In this document: in pieces, positions 9,618 through 18,074 of the stretch
Layout of the letters: every line of letters starts with the position of its first letter
Numbering within the stretch: the first letter of the stretch is position 1
DNA from: Confluentibacter sediminis
GTDB taxonomy: Bacteria > Bacteroidota > Bacteroidia > Flavobacteriales > Flavobacteriaceae
Direction of reading: 5' to 3'
Length of the DNA stretch: 64,000 bases
NCBI RefSeq assembly: GCF_003258355.1
Contig: NZ_QKPO01000003.1
Location: forward strand, 62,001-126,000
Program-made: the position numbers and the translations under genes
Notes under the pieces: generated by a model
Seen by the model: only the letters and a program-made list of their open reading frames with translations
Told to the model about the DNA's origin: nothing
The model's database searches: none

Positions 9618-10134
9618 ATTTAAGTGTAAAAACGTTTGAGATAATTTTCAATTCTTCATCTTTCATTGAAGAAGTCTTTTTCAATTTTTCAATAAAAACG
9701 GCAACTTCTTCTTTTGATGCAGGACATCCTAAATTCTGTCCATTGTTATCAAAACTATCCGTTAGTAAATGACCCTCGGTATCAAAAATTAACCAAAAAG
9801 GAATCCCGCTTTTATCTCCTTTATATTTAGTTAATAATTCCTGAGCTCCAGGATTTTCAAGTTTTTTATTTTCCGCAGACTCTTGAACCGTTAAATGCTC
9901 AATCACAAAATGATCATCAAAGAAGCTTTTACAAGCCACATCATTCATCCCAGCATCCATTTTTTTGCACCAACCACACCATGAGGCATGAAACATTACA
10001 AATACATTTTTGTTTTCAATTTTGGCTTTTTCGGTAGCTCTTTTTAAAATTATATCGGCTGGTTCTTGTGCAAAAGCAAAATCTATAACCATGAAAAAGA
10101 CTATTAAAGAAATGATTCTGAATTTAAATTTCAT
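9616..10134 (-). CDS. Secreted thioredoxin-fold protein
   Basis: 172 residues with a clear signal peptide (MKFKFRIISLIVFFMVIDFAFA, cleavage near Q23). The thioredoxin active-site pattern CGWC lies at C53-C56 in HASWCGWCKKMD, typical of DUF255/thioredoxin_7-type periplasmic proteins. The cis-Pro region is GIPFWLIFD. Probably a periplasmic disulfide oxidoreductase or reductant-delivery protein; the substrate cannot be told. Transcribed alone, convergent with the prohibitin-like gene and divergent from the his operon. Confidence 0.85.
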   Translation of the reverse strand: MKFKFRIISLIVFFMVIDFAFAQEPADIILKRATEKAKIENKNVFVMFHASWCGWCKKMDAGMNDVACKSFFDDHFVIEHLTVQESAENKKLENPGAQELLTKYKGDKSGIPFWLIFDTEGHLLTDSFDNNGQNLGCPASKEEVAVFIEKLKKTSSMKDEELKIISNVFTLK

Positions 10135-10253
10135 ATATTTTATTCTAGAAGGATTATTTTGTGAAAATATTTAATTTTATTCATTTTATAATAAATAAAC
10201 CATAATATTATAAATTTAAATACAAAAACTTTTAATTATAAATATATATTTTA

Positions 10254-10261
10254 GATATTTG
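10254..10261 (+). promoter_or_regulatory. Possible his operon promoter -7 box
   Basis: GATATTTG followed by C: one mismatch to TAnnTTTG(C). It would start transcription about 10 bases before the leader-peptide ATG at 10280. Weak match, offered because the spacing is right. Confidence 0.3.
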
Positions 10262-10279
10262 CTTCAAATTAAAACAAAA

Positions 10280-10336
10280 ATGATTTTTATTCAATTACAT
10301 CATCACCATTTTCAAATTTGCACTCAAGCGAACTGA
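10280..10336 (+). CDS. hisL: His operon leader peptide with four consecutive His codons
   Basis: An 18-codon ORF, MIFIQLHHHHFQICTQAN, with CAT CAT CAC CAT at 10298-10309 and a TGA stop at 10334-10336. It lies directly upstream of a Rho-independent terminator and hisG. Runs of codons for the end product are the hallmark of ribosome-mediated attenuation. The last codons overlap the 5' arm of the predicted antiterminator, as the mechanism requires. Too short for ordinary gene calling. No homologue search was possible, but codon content, place and the RNA pairings together make this strong. Confidence 0.85.
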   Translation: MIFIQLHHHHFQICTQAN

Positions 10337-10399
10337 AAATGTATTGAATAAATTCAACATATTTTATAAACCCGTTTGAGACAATCAAGCGGGTTTTTT
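10323..10399 (+). promoter_or_regulatory. Histidine operon attenuator (antiterminator / terminator switch)
   Basis: Two mutually exclusive pairings share the segment CGTTTGA(G). Antiterminator: CTCAAGCG (10323-10330) with CGTTTGAG (10373-10380), 8 bp with one G-T pair. Terminator: 10368-10379 with 10385-10396, 12 bp with one G-T pair, 5-base loop, and a T-run to 10399. A ribosome stalled on the His codons leaves 10323-10330 free, giving readthrough; a ribosome reaching the TGA at 10334 covers it, so the terminator forms. A small hairpin TTGAA/TTCAA (10344-10357) sits in the antiterminator loop. Confidence 0.85.
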
Positions 10400-10445
10400 A
10401 ATTTTAATGCCAACTAGATTGTTTCAAACTCATAAAAACAAGACA

Positions 10446-11303
10446 ATGAGTAAATTAAGAATTGCAGTTCAAAAAGCGGGTCGTTTACACGACGAATCCA
10501 TGGACATTTTAAAAGACATCGGTGTTTATATCGATAACGGAAAAGATCAATTAAAAGCATCTGCTAAAGGGTTTCCTGTAGAAGTGTTTTATTTAAGAAA
10601 TGGTGATATTCCACAATATCTTAAAGATGGCGTTGTTGATGCCGCTATCATAGGTGAAAATATTTTGATAGAAAAAGGGGAAGGTATCACCATTGCTGAA
10701 AAATTAGGGTTTTCAACATGTAAAGTATGTATTGCCGTACCTAAATCTTCTAAATATACTAGTATTAAAGATTTAGAAGGCAAGCGTATTGCAACGTCTT
10801 ATCCAAATACCGTTCAAAACTATTTAGATAAGAATGGCATTACTGCCAATTTGCATATTATTAATGGCTCTGTAGAAATTGCCCCAAATATCGGACTTGC
10901 AGATGCTATTTGTGATATTGTGTCTAGTGGAAGCACCTTGTTTAAAAACAATTTAAAAGAGGTTGAAACGATTTTAAAATCGGAAGCGGTTTTAGCAGTA
11001 TCTCCAGTTTTAAGTGAAGAAAAACAAGCTATTTTAGATACCATTCAATTCAGAATTCAATCGGTTTTAAAAGGACGGCAATCAAAGTATATTCTTTTGA
11101 ACGCTCCTAACGATAAAATTCAAGATATCATAAACGTGCTACCAGGCATGAAAAGCCCAACGGTTTTACCATTAGCAGAAGCAGGCTGGAGTTCTGTACA
11201 TTCTGTAATAAGTAAAAACGAATTTTGGAATGTCATTGACGAGTTGAAAAAAAATGGGGCACAAGGCATTTTGGTTTGTCCTATAGAGAAAATGGTTTTA
11301 TAA
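10446..11303 (+). CDS. hisG: ATP phosphoribosyltransferase, long form
   Basis: 285 residues from ATG 10446 (MSKLRIAVQKAGRL). An in-frame ATG at 10407 would add 13 unlike residues and lies right behind the attenuator, so the downstream start is preferred. Catalyses the first step of histidine synthesis, ATP plus PRPP. It has a periplasmic-binding-like catalytic core and a C-terminal ACT-like domain (~210-285, ending GILVCPIEKMVL), the hexameric His-inhibited form that does not need HisZ. First structural gene after the attenuator, so regulated by His-tRNA charging and probably by feedback inhibition. Confidence 0.96.
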   Translation: MSKLRIAVQKAGRLHDESMDILKDIGVYIDNGKDQLKASAKGFPVEVFYLRNGDIPQYLKDGVVDAAIIGENILIEKGEGITIAEKLGFSTCKVCIAVPKSSKYTSIKDLEGKRIATSYPNTVQNYLDKNGITANLHIINGSVEIAPNIGLADAICDIVSSGSTLFKNNLKEVETILKSEAVLAVSPVLSEEKQAILDTIQFRIQSVLKGRQSKYILLNAPNDKIQDIINVLPGMKSPTVLPLAEAGWSSVHSVISKNEFWNVIDELKKNGAQGILVCPIEKMVL

Positions 11304-11313
11304 TCCTAGTCCA

Positions 11314-11748
11314 GTGAACTCAGAGTTTAAAATAGAATTGATTTCATACAAAAAAATGGAAACCATTCTTCCATTAGTAATTTTACTTAATGAGGGTAGA
11401 TTCGAATACCAAATTTTAAAAAAACGTCTTGCTGATATGTTAGCTATGGGTAATTATCAATGCATAGGTGTTTATCGCGACATGGAATTAATAGGGATTT
11501 CTGGTTTCTGGGTACTAAATAAGTTGTATGCAGGCAAACATATAGAACCAGACAATGTGTATGTTAAACCAGAATATCGTAGTAAAGGCATTGGTGAATT
11601 GATGATGAACTGGTTGGCTGAATATGGAAAACAGCTGGGTTGTGAAGGATTGGAAGTTAATTGTTACGCTAAAAATATTAAAGGGAAAAAGTTTTGGGAA
11701 TCGCAAGGCTTTGATGCACTAGGATATCATATGATTAAAAAATTTTAA
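11314..11748 (+). CDS. GNAT family N-acetyltransferase in the his operon
   Basis: 144 residues from a GTG at 11314 (an ATG at 11356 is the other possible start but would cut the first strand). The acetyl-CoA motif is VYVKPEYRSKGIGELMMNWL (R/Q-x-x-G-x-G/A form, YRSKGIGE), followed by GLEVNCYAKNIKGKKFWESQGF, the standard GNAT end. Substrate unknown. It lies 10 bases after hisG and 11 before hisD, so it is translated from the same message. No known step of histidine synthesis needs an acetyltransferase; similar insertions occur in Flavobacteriaceae his operons to my recollection. Confidence 0.85.
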   Translation: MNSEFKIELISYKKMETILPLVILLNEGRFEYQILKKRLADMLAMGNYQCIGVYRDMELIGISGFWVLNKLYAGKHIEPDNVYVKPEYRSKGIGELMMNWLAEYGKQLGCEGLEVNCYAKNIKGKKFWESQGFDALGYHMIKKF

Positions 11749-11759
11749 GGAATTTTAAA

Positions 11760-13043
11760 ATGAATAAAATATACAATCCAGAAAGAAATACTTGGGGAGA
11801 CATATTAAAAAGACCGACCCAAACGGTGGATGATATTGAAACGACCGTAATATCTGTTTTCAATGAAGTCCGAGATGAAGGAGATGAAGCCATAAAAAAA
11901 TATACCGAACGTTTTGATTGGGTAACATTAGATTCAAATATAGTAACTCTTGAAGAACTTCAAGGTGCAGCACTATTGATTTCTGATGCATTAAAAAACG
12001 CTATTGACCTAGCAAAGTTAAATATTATTGCCTTTCACTCAGCTCAAAAAACAAAAGGGATTAAATTAGAAACTACAAATGGTGTGACCTGTTGGCAAGA
12101 AAAACGTCCCATTGAAAAAGTAGGTTTATATATTCCTGGAGGCACAGCTCCTTTATTTTCAACGGTTTTAATGTTGGCAATTCCAGCACAAATTGCAGGC
12201 TGTAAAGAGATTGTATTATGTTCACCTCCTAATAAAGAAGGTAAAATAGCCTCAGAGATTTTATACGCTGCACAATTATGTGGCGTGACCAAAATCATTA
12301 AAGTAGGCGGTATTCAAGCCATTGCTGGTTTAACATTTGGGACAGAAACAATTCCTAAAGTGTATAAAATTTTCGGACCAGGAAATCAGTTTGTCACCGT
12401 TGCAAAGCAATTAGCTACAAAATACGGTGTGGCTATCGATATGCCAGCGGGCCCCAGTGAATTATTGGTAGTTGCCGATGAGACTGCCAATGCTGCTTAT
12501 GTGGCCTCCGATTTATTAAGTCAAGCAGAGCACGGATCAGATAGTCAGGTTATTTTGGTATCGACATCAAAAAAACTAATTGATTCTGTATCTAACGAGG
12601 TTGAAAGTCAGTTACAGCTACTGCCACGTAAAGCGATTGCTGAAAAATCCATTGCAAATTCAAAATTGATTTATGTTGAAAACGATACATTAGCTTTGGA
12701 AATGATAAATGAATATGGTCCAGAACATTTTATTATTTGTACTGAAAATGAAGATTATTATATAAATAGTATTGCCAATGCTGGGTCTGTTTTTATTGGA
12801 AATTTTACTCCAGAGAGTGCAGGTGATTATGCTTCTGGAACGAACCATACATTGCCAACCAACGGCTTTTCTAAAGCGTATTCAGGAGTCAATTTAGATA
12901 GTTTTTTAAAGAGCATGACCTTCCAAAAAATATCAGAAGAAGGATTGAAAAATATTGGAAATGCCATTGAGTTGATGGCAGAAGCGGAAGGATTACAAGC
13001 TCATAAAAATGCAGTTTCAATACGATTAAAGGATTTAAAATAA
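11760..13043 (+). CDS. hisD: Histidinol dehydrogenase
   Basis: 427 residues. Oxidises L-histidinol to histidine in two NAD-dependent steps, the last of the pathway. Family motifs present: IEKVGLYIPGGTAPLFSTVLM, GPGNQFVTVAKQL, DMPAGPSELLV, the SQAEHGSDSQ segment with zinc-ligand Gln/His, and GPEHFII, then SGTNHTLPT. Full length. Follows the GNAT gene by 11 bases; the hisC start is 47 bases on, across a spacer containing a decayed palindromic repeat. Confidence 0.97.
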   Translation: MNKIYNPERNTWGDILKRPTQTVDDIETTVISVFNEVRDEGDEAIKKYTERFDWVTLDSNIVTLEELQGAALLISDALKNAIDLAKLNIIAFHSAQKTKGIKLETTNGVTCWQEKRPIEKVGLYIPGGTAPLFSTVLMLAIPAQIAGCKEIVLCSPPNKEGKIASEILYAAQLCGVTKIIKVGGIQAIAGLTFGTETIPKVYKIFGPGNQFVTVAKQLATKYGVAIDMPAGPSELLVVADETANAAYVASDLLSQAEHGSDSQVILVSTSKKLIDSVSNEVESQLQLLPRKAIAEKSIANSKLIYVENDTLALEMINEYGPEHFIICTENEDYYINSIANAGSVFIGNFTPESAGDYASGTNHTLPTNGFSKAYSGVNLDSFLKSMTFQKISEEGLKNIGNAIELMAEAEGLQAHKNAVSIRLKDLK

Positions 13044-13049
13044 ATTTGT

Positions 13050-13073
13050 TATTCCTGTAAAGGTAGGAATCTC
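13050..13073. repeat. Decayed copy of the ATTCCTGCGAAGGCAGGAATCTC-type palindrome
   Basis: In the hisD-hisC spacer, ATTCCTGTAAAGGTAGGAAT followed by CTC resembles the better-kept copy at 28902-28925 (TTCCTGC-GAAG-GCAGGAA). A short mobile palindrome of the kind scattered in Bacteroidota genomes. Confidence 0.5.
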
Positions 13074-13090
13074 ATGAACTTAGTTCATAA

Positions 13091-14149
13091 ATGATTATGA
13101 AAATAAATTTTGACATAAATAATATAATAAGACCAACCATAAAGGCATTAAAACCATATTCCTCTGCAAGAGATGAGTTTCAAGGTGTGCCAGCCGATAT
13201 GGTATTTTTAGATGCCAATGAAAACCCGTTTGAAAATGGCGTGAATCGTTATCCAGATCCACAACAAGGAAAATTGAAAGCTATATTATCTGAGATTAAA
13301 GGGGTGTCTTCAAAAAACATCCTTTTAGGAAATGGTAGTGACGAAGTTTTAGATTTGATTTTTAGAGCCTTTTGCGAACCCAATCAAGACAATGTCATCA
13401 TTTTACCGCCTACCTACGGTATGTATGAAGTGTTGGCAAATTTAAATGCCATCGATATTATTAAAGTTGATTTAGATGAAACCTTTCAACCAAAAGTTGA
13501 TGACATTTTAGCGGCAGGAAATACTAAGAGTAAAATCTTATTCATTTGTTCGCCCAATAATCCGACGGCAAACAGTTTTGAAAGTGAAAACATAGAAAAA
13601 CTGATTAAAAATTTCAATGGGTTAGTGGTTATTGATGAAGCTTATATCGATTTTTCAAACGAAGCGAGTTGGTTGAGTAAATTGGATGAGTTTCCGAATT
13701 TAGTTATCACACAAACCCTATCTAAAGCTTATGCCATGGCGGGGATTCGCTTAGGTCTTTGTTTTGCTTCCGCAGAAATTATTTCAGTTTTAAACACCAT
13801 CAAGCCGCCATATAATATCAATGAGTTGACACAAAAAAAGGCTATGGAATTATTAAGCATCAAAGATCTGGCAAAAAATCAAATCCAGGATATTTTAAAG
13901 GAACGAATCCTTTTGATGGAAGCACTTAAAAATGTTACTTTCGTTTCAAAAATATATCCATCTGATGCCAATTTTATTTTGGCTAAAGTAGATGATGCCA
14001 ATAAGCGCTATAGTCAGCTTGTGGAAAAAGGGATTGTGATTAGAAATAGAACGACTCAGGTGGGTTGCGAAAACTGTTTGAGGTTTACAGTTGGAACTCC
14101 AGAAGAGAATAAGAAATTAATAAAAACCCTTTTATCAATTCAGAATTAG
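13091..14149 (+). CDS. hisC: Histidinol-phosphate aminotransferase
   Basis: 352 residues, fold-type I PLP enzyme converting imidazole-acetol phosphate and glutamate to histidinol phosphate. Seen: GNGSDEVLDLI (phosphate-binding), SPNNPT near 154-159, the Asp that holds the pyridine N in VIDEAYIDF, Schiff-base lysine K212 in TLSKAYAMAGIRLG, and the C-terminal RFTVGTPEEN Arg for the substrate carboxylate or phosphate. ATGATTATG at the start gives two possible initiators (13091, 13097). Confidence 0.96.
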   Translation: MIMKINFDINNIIRPTIKALKPYSSARDEFQGVPADMVFLDANENPFENGVNRYPDPQQGKLKAILSEIKGVSSKNILLGNGSDEVLDLIFRAFCEPNQDNVIILPPTYGMYEVLANLNAIDIIKVDLDETFQPKVDDILAAGNTKSKILFICSPNNPTANSFESENIEKLIKNFNGLVVIDEAYIDFSNEASWLSKLDEFPNLVITQTLSKAYAMAGIRLGLCFASAEIISVLNTIKPPYNINELTQKKAMELLSIKDLAKNQIQDILKERILLMEALKNVTFVSKIYPSDANFILAKVDDANKRYSQLVEKGIVIRNRTTQVGCENCLRFTVGTPEENKKLIKTLLSIQN

Positions 14150-14175
14150 GAACTTTTTATTGAAGGAGAATTATC

Positions 14176-14262
14176 ATGAATGAAAAAGTATATTGTTACA
14201 TATTAACAAACCAATCCGAAATTAGAGACATTAATATTAAATTAAAAAGGTCCTGGAAATAA
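14176..14262 (+). CDS. Short ORF in the hisC-hisB gap, GIY-YIG-like N terminus
   Basis: 28 codons ([20 protein letters not shown]...LKRSWK) in the 138-base hisC-hisB spacer, preceded by the purine-rich GAAGGAGAA, which is unusually Shine-Dalgarno-like for this genome. The start VYCYILTNQ resembles the VYILTN strand of small GIY-YIG endonucleases, which often sit between flavobacterial genes, and LKR could be the end of the same domain; if so this is an internally deleted remnant. The stop codon lies in the loop of the hairpin at 14248-14273. It may equally be an untranslated remnant. Confidence 0.3.
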   Translation: MNEKVYCYILTNQSEIRDINIKLKRSWK

Positions 14263-14273
14263 ATTCAGGACCT
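14248..14273 (+). promoter_or_regulatory. Hairpin upstream of hisB
   Basis: AGGTCCTG (14248-14255) pairs perfectly with CAGGACCT (14266-14273) around a 10-base loop that contains the TAA of the short ORF. No T-run follows, so it is not an intrinsic terminator. It ends 15 bases before the hisB ATG and may act as a processing site or mRNA stabiliser. Confidence 0.5.
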
Positions 14274-14287
14274 ATAACAAAAGTTAT

Positions 14288-15421
14288 ATGAAAAAAGTAT
14301 TATTCATAGACAGAGATGGCACCATAATTAAAGAAACTTCTGATGAGCAAATTGATGCTTTTGAAAAGTTAGAGTTTTACCCTAAAGTATTTCAATATTT
14401 AAGCAAAATTGCTAAAGAATTGGATTATGAAATTGTTATGATTACCAATCAAGATGGTTTGGGGACATCTTCTTTTCCTGAAAACACCTTTTGGCCAGTA
14501 CATAATTTCATAATAAAATGTTTTGAAGATGAAGGCATTGTTTTTAAAGAACAATTTATTGATAGAACTTTTGCAAAAGATAATGCACCGACGAGAAAAC
14601 CCAATACGGGTTTATTGACTAAGTATTTTTCTGAGGATTATGATTTAGAAAATTCTTTTGTAATAGGGGATAGGCTAACAGATATAGAATTGGCTAAAAA
14701 TTTAGGGGCTAAAGGCATTTTTATAAATGATAATACCCATTTAGGAACTAATGAAATCACTGTTAAACGGGAAGAATTAGATACATATATTGCTTTAGAA
14801 ACTAACGATTGGAGTAAAATATACGGATTTTTAAAAGCTGATGATAGGTCTGGTGGCATTATAAGAAACACCAATGAAACTAAAATCGCCATTCAAGTAA
14901 ATCTGGATGGGACTGGAAAAAGTAAAATAGATACGGGCATTGCTTTTTTTGACCATATGTTGGATCAAATTGCGCGTCACGGACAAATAGATTTAAATAT
15001 CAAAGTGGATGGCGATTTAGAAGTAGATGAGCACCATACCATTGAAGATACCGCCATTGCTTTAGGAGAATTGTTTCACAATGTGTTAGGTAATAAATTA
15101 GGCATTGAACGTTATGGTTTCTGCTTGCCAATGGACGATTGTTTAGCACAAGCGGCTATTGATTTTGGTGGTAGAAACTGGTTGGTTTGGGAAGCCGATT
15201 TTAAACGTGAAATGGTTGGAAAAATGCCAACGGAAATGTTTTATCATTTCTTTAAATCGTTTACCGATGGTGCTAAATGTAACCTTAATATTAAAGCAGA
15301 AGGTACTAATGAGCACCACAAAATAGAAGCTATTTTTAAAGCCTTTGCAAAAGCTTTTAAAATGGCGGTGAAGCGTGATATTGATAAAATGATTTTACCA
15401 TCAACAAAAGGAATGCTTTAG
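14288..15421 (+). CDS. hisB: Bifunctional histidinol-phosphatase / imidazoleglycerol-phosphate dehydratase
   Basis: 377 residues. N-terminal HAD phosphatase (~1-165) with the nucleophile motif DRDGT (D8, D10), TNQDG, and VIGDRLTD; it hydrolyses histidinol phosphate. C-terminal IGPD domain (~185-377) with manganese-binding [11 protein letters not shown] and [19 protein letters not shown] repeats. Same fused form as enteric HisB. Followed by a spacer with a palindrome built on TTGTTGG/CCAACAA before hisH. Confidence 0.97.
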   Translation: MKKVLFIDRDGTIIKETSDEQIDAFEKLEFYPKVFQYLSKIAKELDYEIVMITNQDGLGTSSFPENTFWPVHNFIIKCFEDEGIVFKEQFIDRTFAKDNAPTRKPNTGLLTKYFSEDYDLENSFVIGDRLTDIELAKNLGAKGIFINDNTHLGTNEITVKREELDTYIALETNDWSKIYGFLKADDRSGGIIRNTNETKIAIQVNLDGTGKSKIDTGIAFFDHMLDQIARHGQIDLNIKVDGDLEVDEHHTIEDTAIALGELFHNVLGNKLGIERYGFCLPMDDCLAQAAIDFGGRNWLVWEADFKREMVGKMPTEMFYHFFKSFTDGAKCNLNIKAEGTNEHHKIEAIFKAFAKAFKMAVKRDIDKMILPSTKGML

Positions 15422-15430
15422 TCTATGGTT

Positions 15431-15488
15431 TATAGTTTTTGGTTGTTGGTTTTGCCAACAACTAATAACCAACAACTAACAACAAAAA
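15431..15488. repeat. Palindromic spacer between hisB and hisH
   Basis: GTTGTTGG and CCAACAAC (about 15442-15464) form a stem around a 4-base loop, and a further CCAACAACTAACAAC copy follows. Looks like the A/C-rich repeat-type spacers seen elsewhere in this operon; no T-run terminator. Confidence 0.45.
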
Positions 15489-16082
15489 ATGAAATTAGTC
15501 ATAATAAATTACGGTGCTGGAAATATTAAAAGTATTCAATTTGCTTTTAAACGCTTGGGGATTGATGCAATTTTATCCAACAATGCAGAAGAGATTCTAG
15601 CTGCTGATAAAATCATATTTCCTGGAGTTGGTGAAGCTAGTACAGCTATGAGCATGCTAAAAGAAAGTGGCTTGGATCTTTTAATCCCTACCTTAAAACA
15701 ACCTGTTTTAGGGATTTGTTTGGGGATGCAATTACTTTGCAATTCAACCGAAGAAGGTCATACAAAAGGCTTAGGGATTTTTAATACAGATGTAAAACGG
15801 TTTTCAAACGATGTGAAAGTTCCACAAATGGGTTGGAATGTTATAAAAGATTTAAAATCAGAGTTGTTTACTGGAATTAAAGAAGGTGAATACATGTATT
15901 TGGTTCACAGCTATTATGCAGAACATTGTCCGCAAACCATCGCTAAAACAGATTACGGAATCAATTATGCATCTGCTTTGCAACACGATAATTTTTATGG
16001 AGTGCAATTCCATCCAGAAAAAAGCAGCCTTGCAGGAGAGAAAATATTAGAGAACTTCCTAAAGTTAAATATTAAAAGTTAA
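15489..16082 (+). CDS. hisH: Imidazole glycerol phosphate synthase, glutamine amidotransferase subunit
   Basis: 197 residues, class I glutaminase that feeds ammonia through HisF. Catalytic triad C77 (GICLGMQ), H175 and E177 (VQFHPEKS). Other conserved parts are FPGVG and VHSYY. The last codons (LKLNIKS, stop at 16080) lie inside the left inverted repeat that flanks the next gene, so its original C terminus may have been rewritten by an insertion there. Confidence 0.96.
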   Translation: MKLVIINYGAGNIKSIQFAFKRLGIDAILSNNAEEILAADKIIFPGVGEASTAMSMLKESGLDLLIPTLKQPVLGICLGMQLLCNSTEEGHTKGLGIFNTDVKRFSNDVKVPQMGWNVIKDLKSELFTGIKEGEYMYLVHSYYAEHCPQTIAKTDYGINYASALQHDNFYGVQFHPEKSSLAGEKILENFLKLNIKS

Positions 16083-16094
16083 ATATTAGAAGTA
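16065..16094 (+). repeat. Left inverted repeat flanking the IVS-protein gene
   Basis: 30 bases, TTAAATATTAAAAGTTAAAT then ATTAGAAGTA, which match the reverse complement of 16474-16503 at 28 of 30 positions. It overlaps the hisH stop codon. A/T-rich, so chance similarity through low complexity is possible, but the GAAGTA end matches too. Confidence 0.6.
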
Positions 16095-16096
16095 GT

Positions 16097-16465
16097 TTGA
16101 AGAACGAATTAATATATAGAACAAAACAATTTGCTTTAGATTGTTGGCAGTTTTGTTTTAAAGTACCAAAATCAAGAGAATATAACGCCTTTGTAAATCA
16201 ATTGATTCGTTGTTCAAGCTCTGTTGGTGCTAATTATAGAGCTTCACAGCGAGCCAAATCTACTTTAGATTTCATTAATAAACTGAAAATCGTTGAGGAA
16301 GAGGTTGATGAAAGTGTCTATTGGTTGGAAATTTTCAATGAGGTTTTGCCTGAATTTTCAGAAGAAATTTTAAAACTTCAAAAAGAAGGCAAAGAATTAT
16401 TAGCAATTACTGTAGCTTCTATTAATACAGCAAAAAAGAATAATAAACATAAATCAAATGGTTGA
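16097..16465 (+). CDS. Four-helix-bundle protein (23S rRNA intervening-sequence family)
   Basis: 122 residues from TTG 16097 (no ATG available). Matches the IVS/S23-type four-helix-bundle family: YRTKQFALDCWQFCFKVPKSREYNAFVNQLIRCSSSVGANYRASQRAKS, then DFINKLKIVEEEVDESVYWLEI. These small basic proteins are encoded in 23S rRNA intervening sequences and, in Bacteroidota, as stand-alone genes dropped into operons; the role is unknown (nucleic-acid binding proposed). Here it separates hisH from hisA, whose products have unrelated needs, and is bracketed by 30-bp inverted repeats, which suggests a mobile cassette. Confidence 0.9.
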   Translation: MKNELIYRTKQFALDCWQFCFKVPKSREYNAFVNQLIRCSSSVGANYRASQRAKSTLDFINKLKIVEEEVDESVYWLEIFNEVLPEFSEEILKLQKEGKELLAITVASINTAKKNNKHKSNG

Positions 16466-16473
16466 TGGTTAGT

Positions 16474-16503
16474 TACTTCTAACTTTTAACTTTTAATATT
16501 TAA
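16474..16503 (-). repeat. Right inverted repeat flanking the IVS-protein gene
   Basis: Reads TACTTCTAACTTTTAACTTT then TAATATTTAA on the plus strand; reverse complement of 16065-16094 with two mismatches. It ends 8 bases before the hisA ATG. A related AACTTTTA-rich stretch precedes hisF (about 17280-17312). Confidence 0.6.
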
Positions 16504-16511
16504 TATTGAAA

Positions 16512-17246
16512 ATGAGAATCATACCAGCCATAGACATCATAGACGGGAAATGTGTTCGATTAACAAAGGGCGATTACGACACCAAAAAAATATATAATGA
16601 AAATCCATTGGAGGTTGCCAAAATGTTTGAAGCTTCTGGGATTGAATATTTACATTTAGTAGATTTAGATGGTGCCAAAGCACAGCACATTGTGAATTTT
16701 AAAGTATTGGAGCAAATTTCAACAAAAACCAGTTTGAAAATTGATTTTGGTGGTGGTTTAAAAACCAACGAAGATTTGCATATCGCTTTTAATTCTGGAG
16801 CAAAACAAATTACAGGTGGTAGTATTGCTATTAAAGATCCCAAAACATTTGAAGGTTGGATTTCTAAATATGGCAGTGAAAAAATCATTTTGGGAGCCGA
16901 TAGTAATAATGGTAAAATCGCCATTAGTGGTTGGCAAGAAGATAGTATAGAAGATGTGATTCCATTTATTAAAGCCTATCAGAAAAAAGGTATTCAATAT
17001 GTTATTTGTACCGATATCGCTAAAGATGGTATGCTAGAAGGGCCGTCTTTTGATTTGTATAGCCAAATTATTGAAGCATGTACAAATAGTAGTACTGGAC
17101 AATCTGTCAAACTTATTGCTTCAGGCGGGATTTCAATTATTGATGAATTACCAAAACTTAAGGCATTAGGTTGTGAAGGAGTTATTATTGGAAAAGCGAT
17201 TTATGAAAACAGAATCAGCTTAAAAGAATTAGAAAAATTTGTATAA
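16512..17246 (+). CDS. hisA: ProFAR isomerase (HisA)
   Basis: 244 residues from ATG 16512 ([13 protein letters not shown]); the in-frame TTG at 16506 adds only two residues and is not needed. A half-barrel-duplicated (beta/alpha)8 enzyme, with catalytic Asp in IPAIDI and the second in [10 protein letters not shown], plus phosphate-binding GGGLK and SGGIS loops. It opens the ribose of ProFAR to PRFAR. The right inverted repeat of the IVS cassette lies immediately upstream. Confidence 0.95.
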   Translation: MRIIPAIDIIDGKCVRLTKGDYDTKKIYNENPLEVAKMFEASGIEYLHLVDLDGAKAQHIVNFKVLEQISTKTSLKIDFGGGLKTNEDLHIAFNSGAKQITGGSIAIKDPKTFEGWISKYGSEKIILGADSNNGKIAISGWQEDSIEDVIPFIKAYQKKGIQYVICTDIAKDGMLEGPSFDLYSQIIEACTNSSTGQSVKLIASGGISIIDELPKLKALGCEGVIIGKAIYENRISLKELEKFV

Positions 17247-17317
17247 CAAACGTTTAAAAGTGAAATTTTAAAAGCAGCCAACTTTTAACTTTAACTTTTA
17301 GCTTTTAACTTTGAAAG

Positions 17318-18073
17318 ATGTTAACAAAACGAATCATCCCTTGTTTAGATATTAAAAACGGACGTACTGTTAAAGGTGTTAATTTTGTGGATTTGCGTGA
17401 TGCGGGCGACCCCGTTGAATTGGCAAAACAATATGCGGATATTGGTGCAGACGAATTGGTGTTTTTAGATATTTCTGCCACTTTAGAAGGACGTGCTACG
17501 ACTTTGGATATGGTGATGCATGTGGCGGAGCAAGTTAATATTCCGTTTACGGTTGGCGGCGGTATTTCATCCATTGAACATGTGGATGATTTATTGAAAT
17601 ATGGTGCCGATAAAGTATCTATCAATTCATCTGCAGTGAAACGCCCCGAATTGGTTAACGAGCTTTCCAATAAATTTGGAAGTCAGTGTATTGTGGTGGC
17701 TATTGACGCAAAACAGATTGATGGCAACTGGAAAGTACATTTAGCAGGCGGAAGTATTCCAACCGATATTGATTTGTTTGAATGGGCAAAAGAAGTGGAA
17801 CAACGGGGTGCCGGGGAAATTTTATTTACTTCGATGGATCATGATGGAACAAAAAATGGCTTTGCTAATGAAGCATTGGCTAAATTATCAAGGGAGTTGA
17901 ATATTCCAATCATTGCTTCCGGCGGTGCTGGAAATGTGCAACATTTCATTGATACCTTTAAGGAAGGTAAAGCCGATGCTGCTTTAGCAGCCAGTGTATT
18001 TCATTTTGGTGAAATTCCCATTCCAGAATTAAAAAGAGCATTAAAAAATAATAATATAGAAGTTAGATTGTAA
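17318..18073 (+). CDS. hisF: Imidazole glycerol phosphate synthase cyclase subunit
   Basis: 251 residues, (beta/alpha)8 barrel, homologous to HisA. Catalytic D11 (IPCLDIKNG) and the second Asp in VVAIDAK; phosphate loops GGGIS and ASGGAGN. Uses the ammonia from HisH to make imidazole glycerol phosphate and AICAR. The 71-base spacer before it is built of repeated AACTTTTA units like the one before hisA. Confidence 0.97.
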   Translation: MLTKRIIPCLDIKNGRTVKGVNFVDLRDAGDPVELAKQYADIGADELVFLDISATLEGRATTLDMVMHVAEQVNIPFTVGGGISSIEHVDDLLKYGADKVSINSSAVKRPELVNELSNKFGSQCIVVAIDAKQIDGNWKVHLAGGSIPTDIDLFEWAKEVEQRGAGEILFTSMDHDGTKNGFANEALAKLSRELNIPIIASGGAGNVQHFIDTFKEGKADAALAASVFHFGEIPIPELKRALKNNNIEVRL

Positions 18074-18074
18074 T

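Noticed and set aside
10407-10445. Upstream ATG of hisG
   Set aside because: Adds 13 residues unlike HisG and lies 8 bases behind the attenuator; ATG 10446 gives the normal N terminus.
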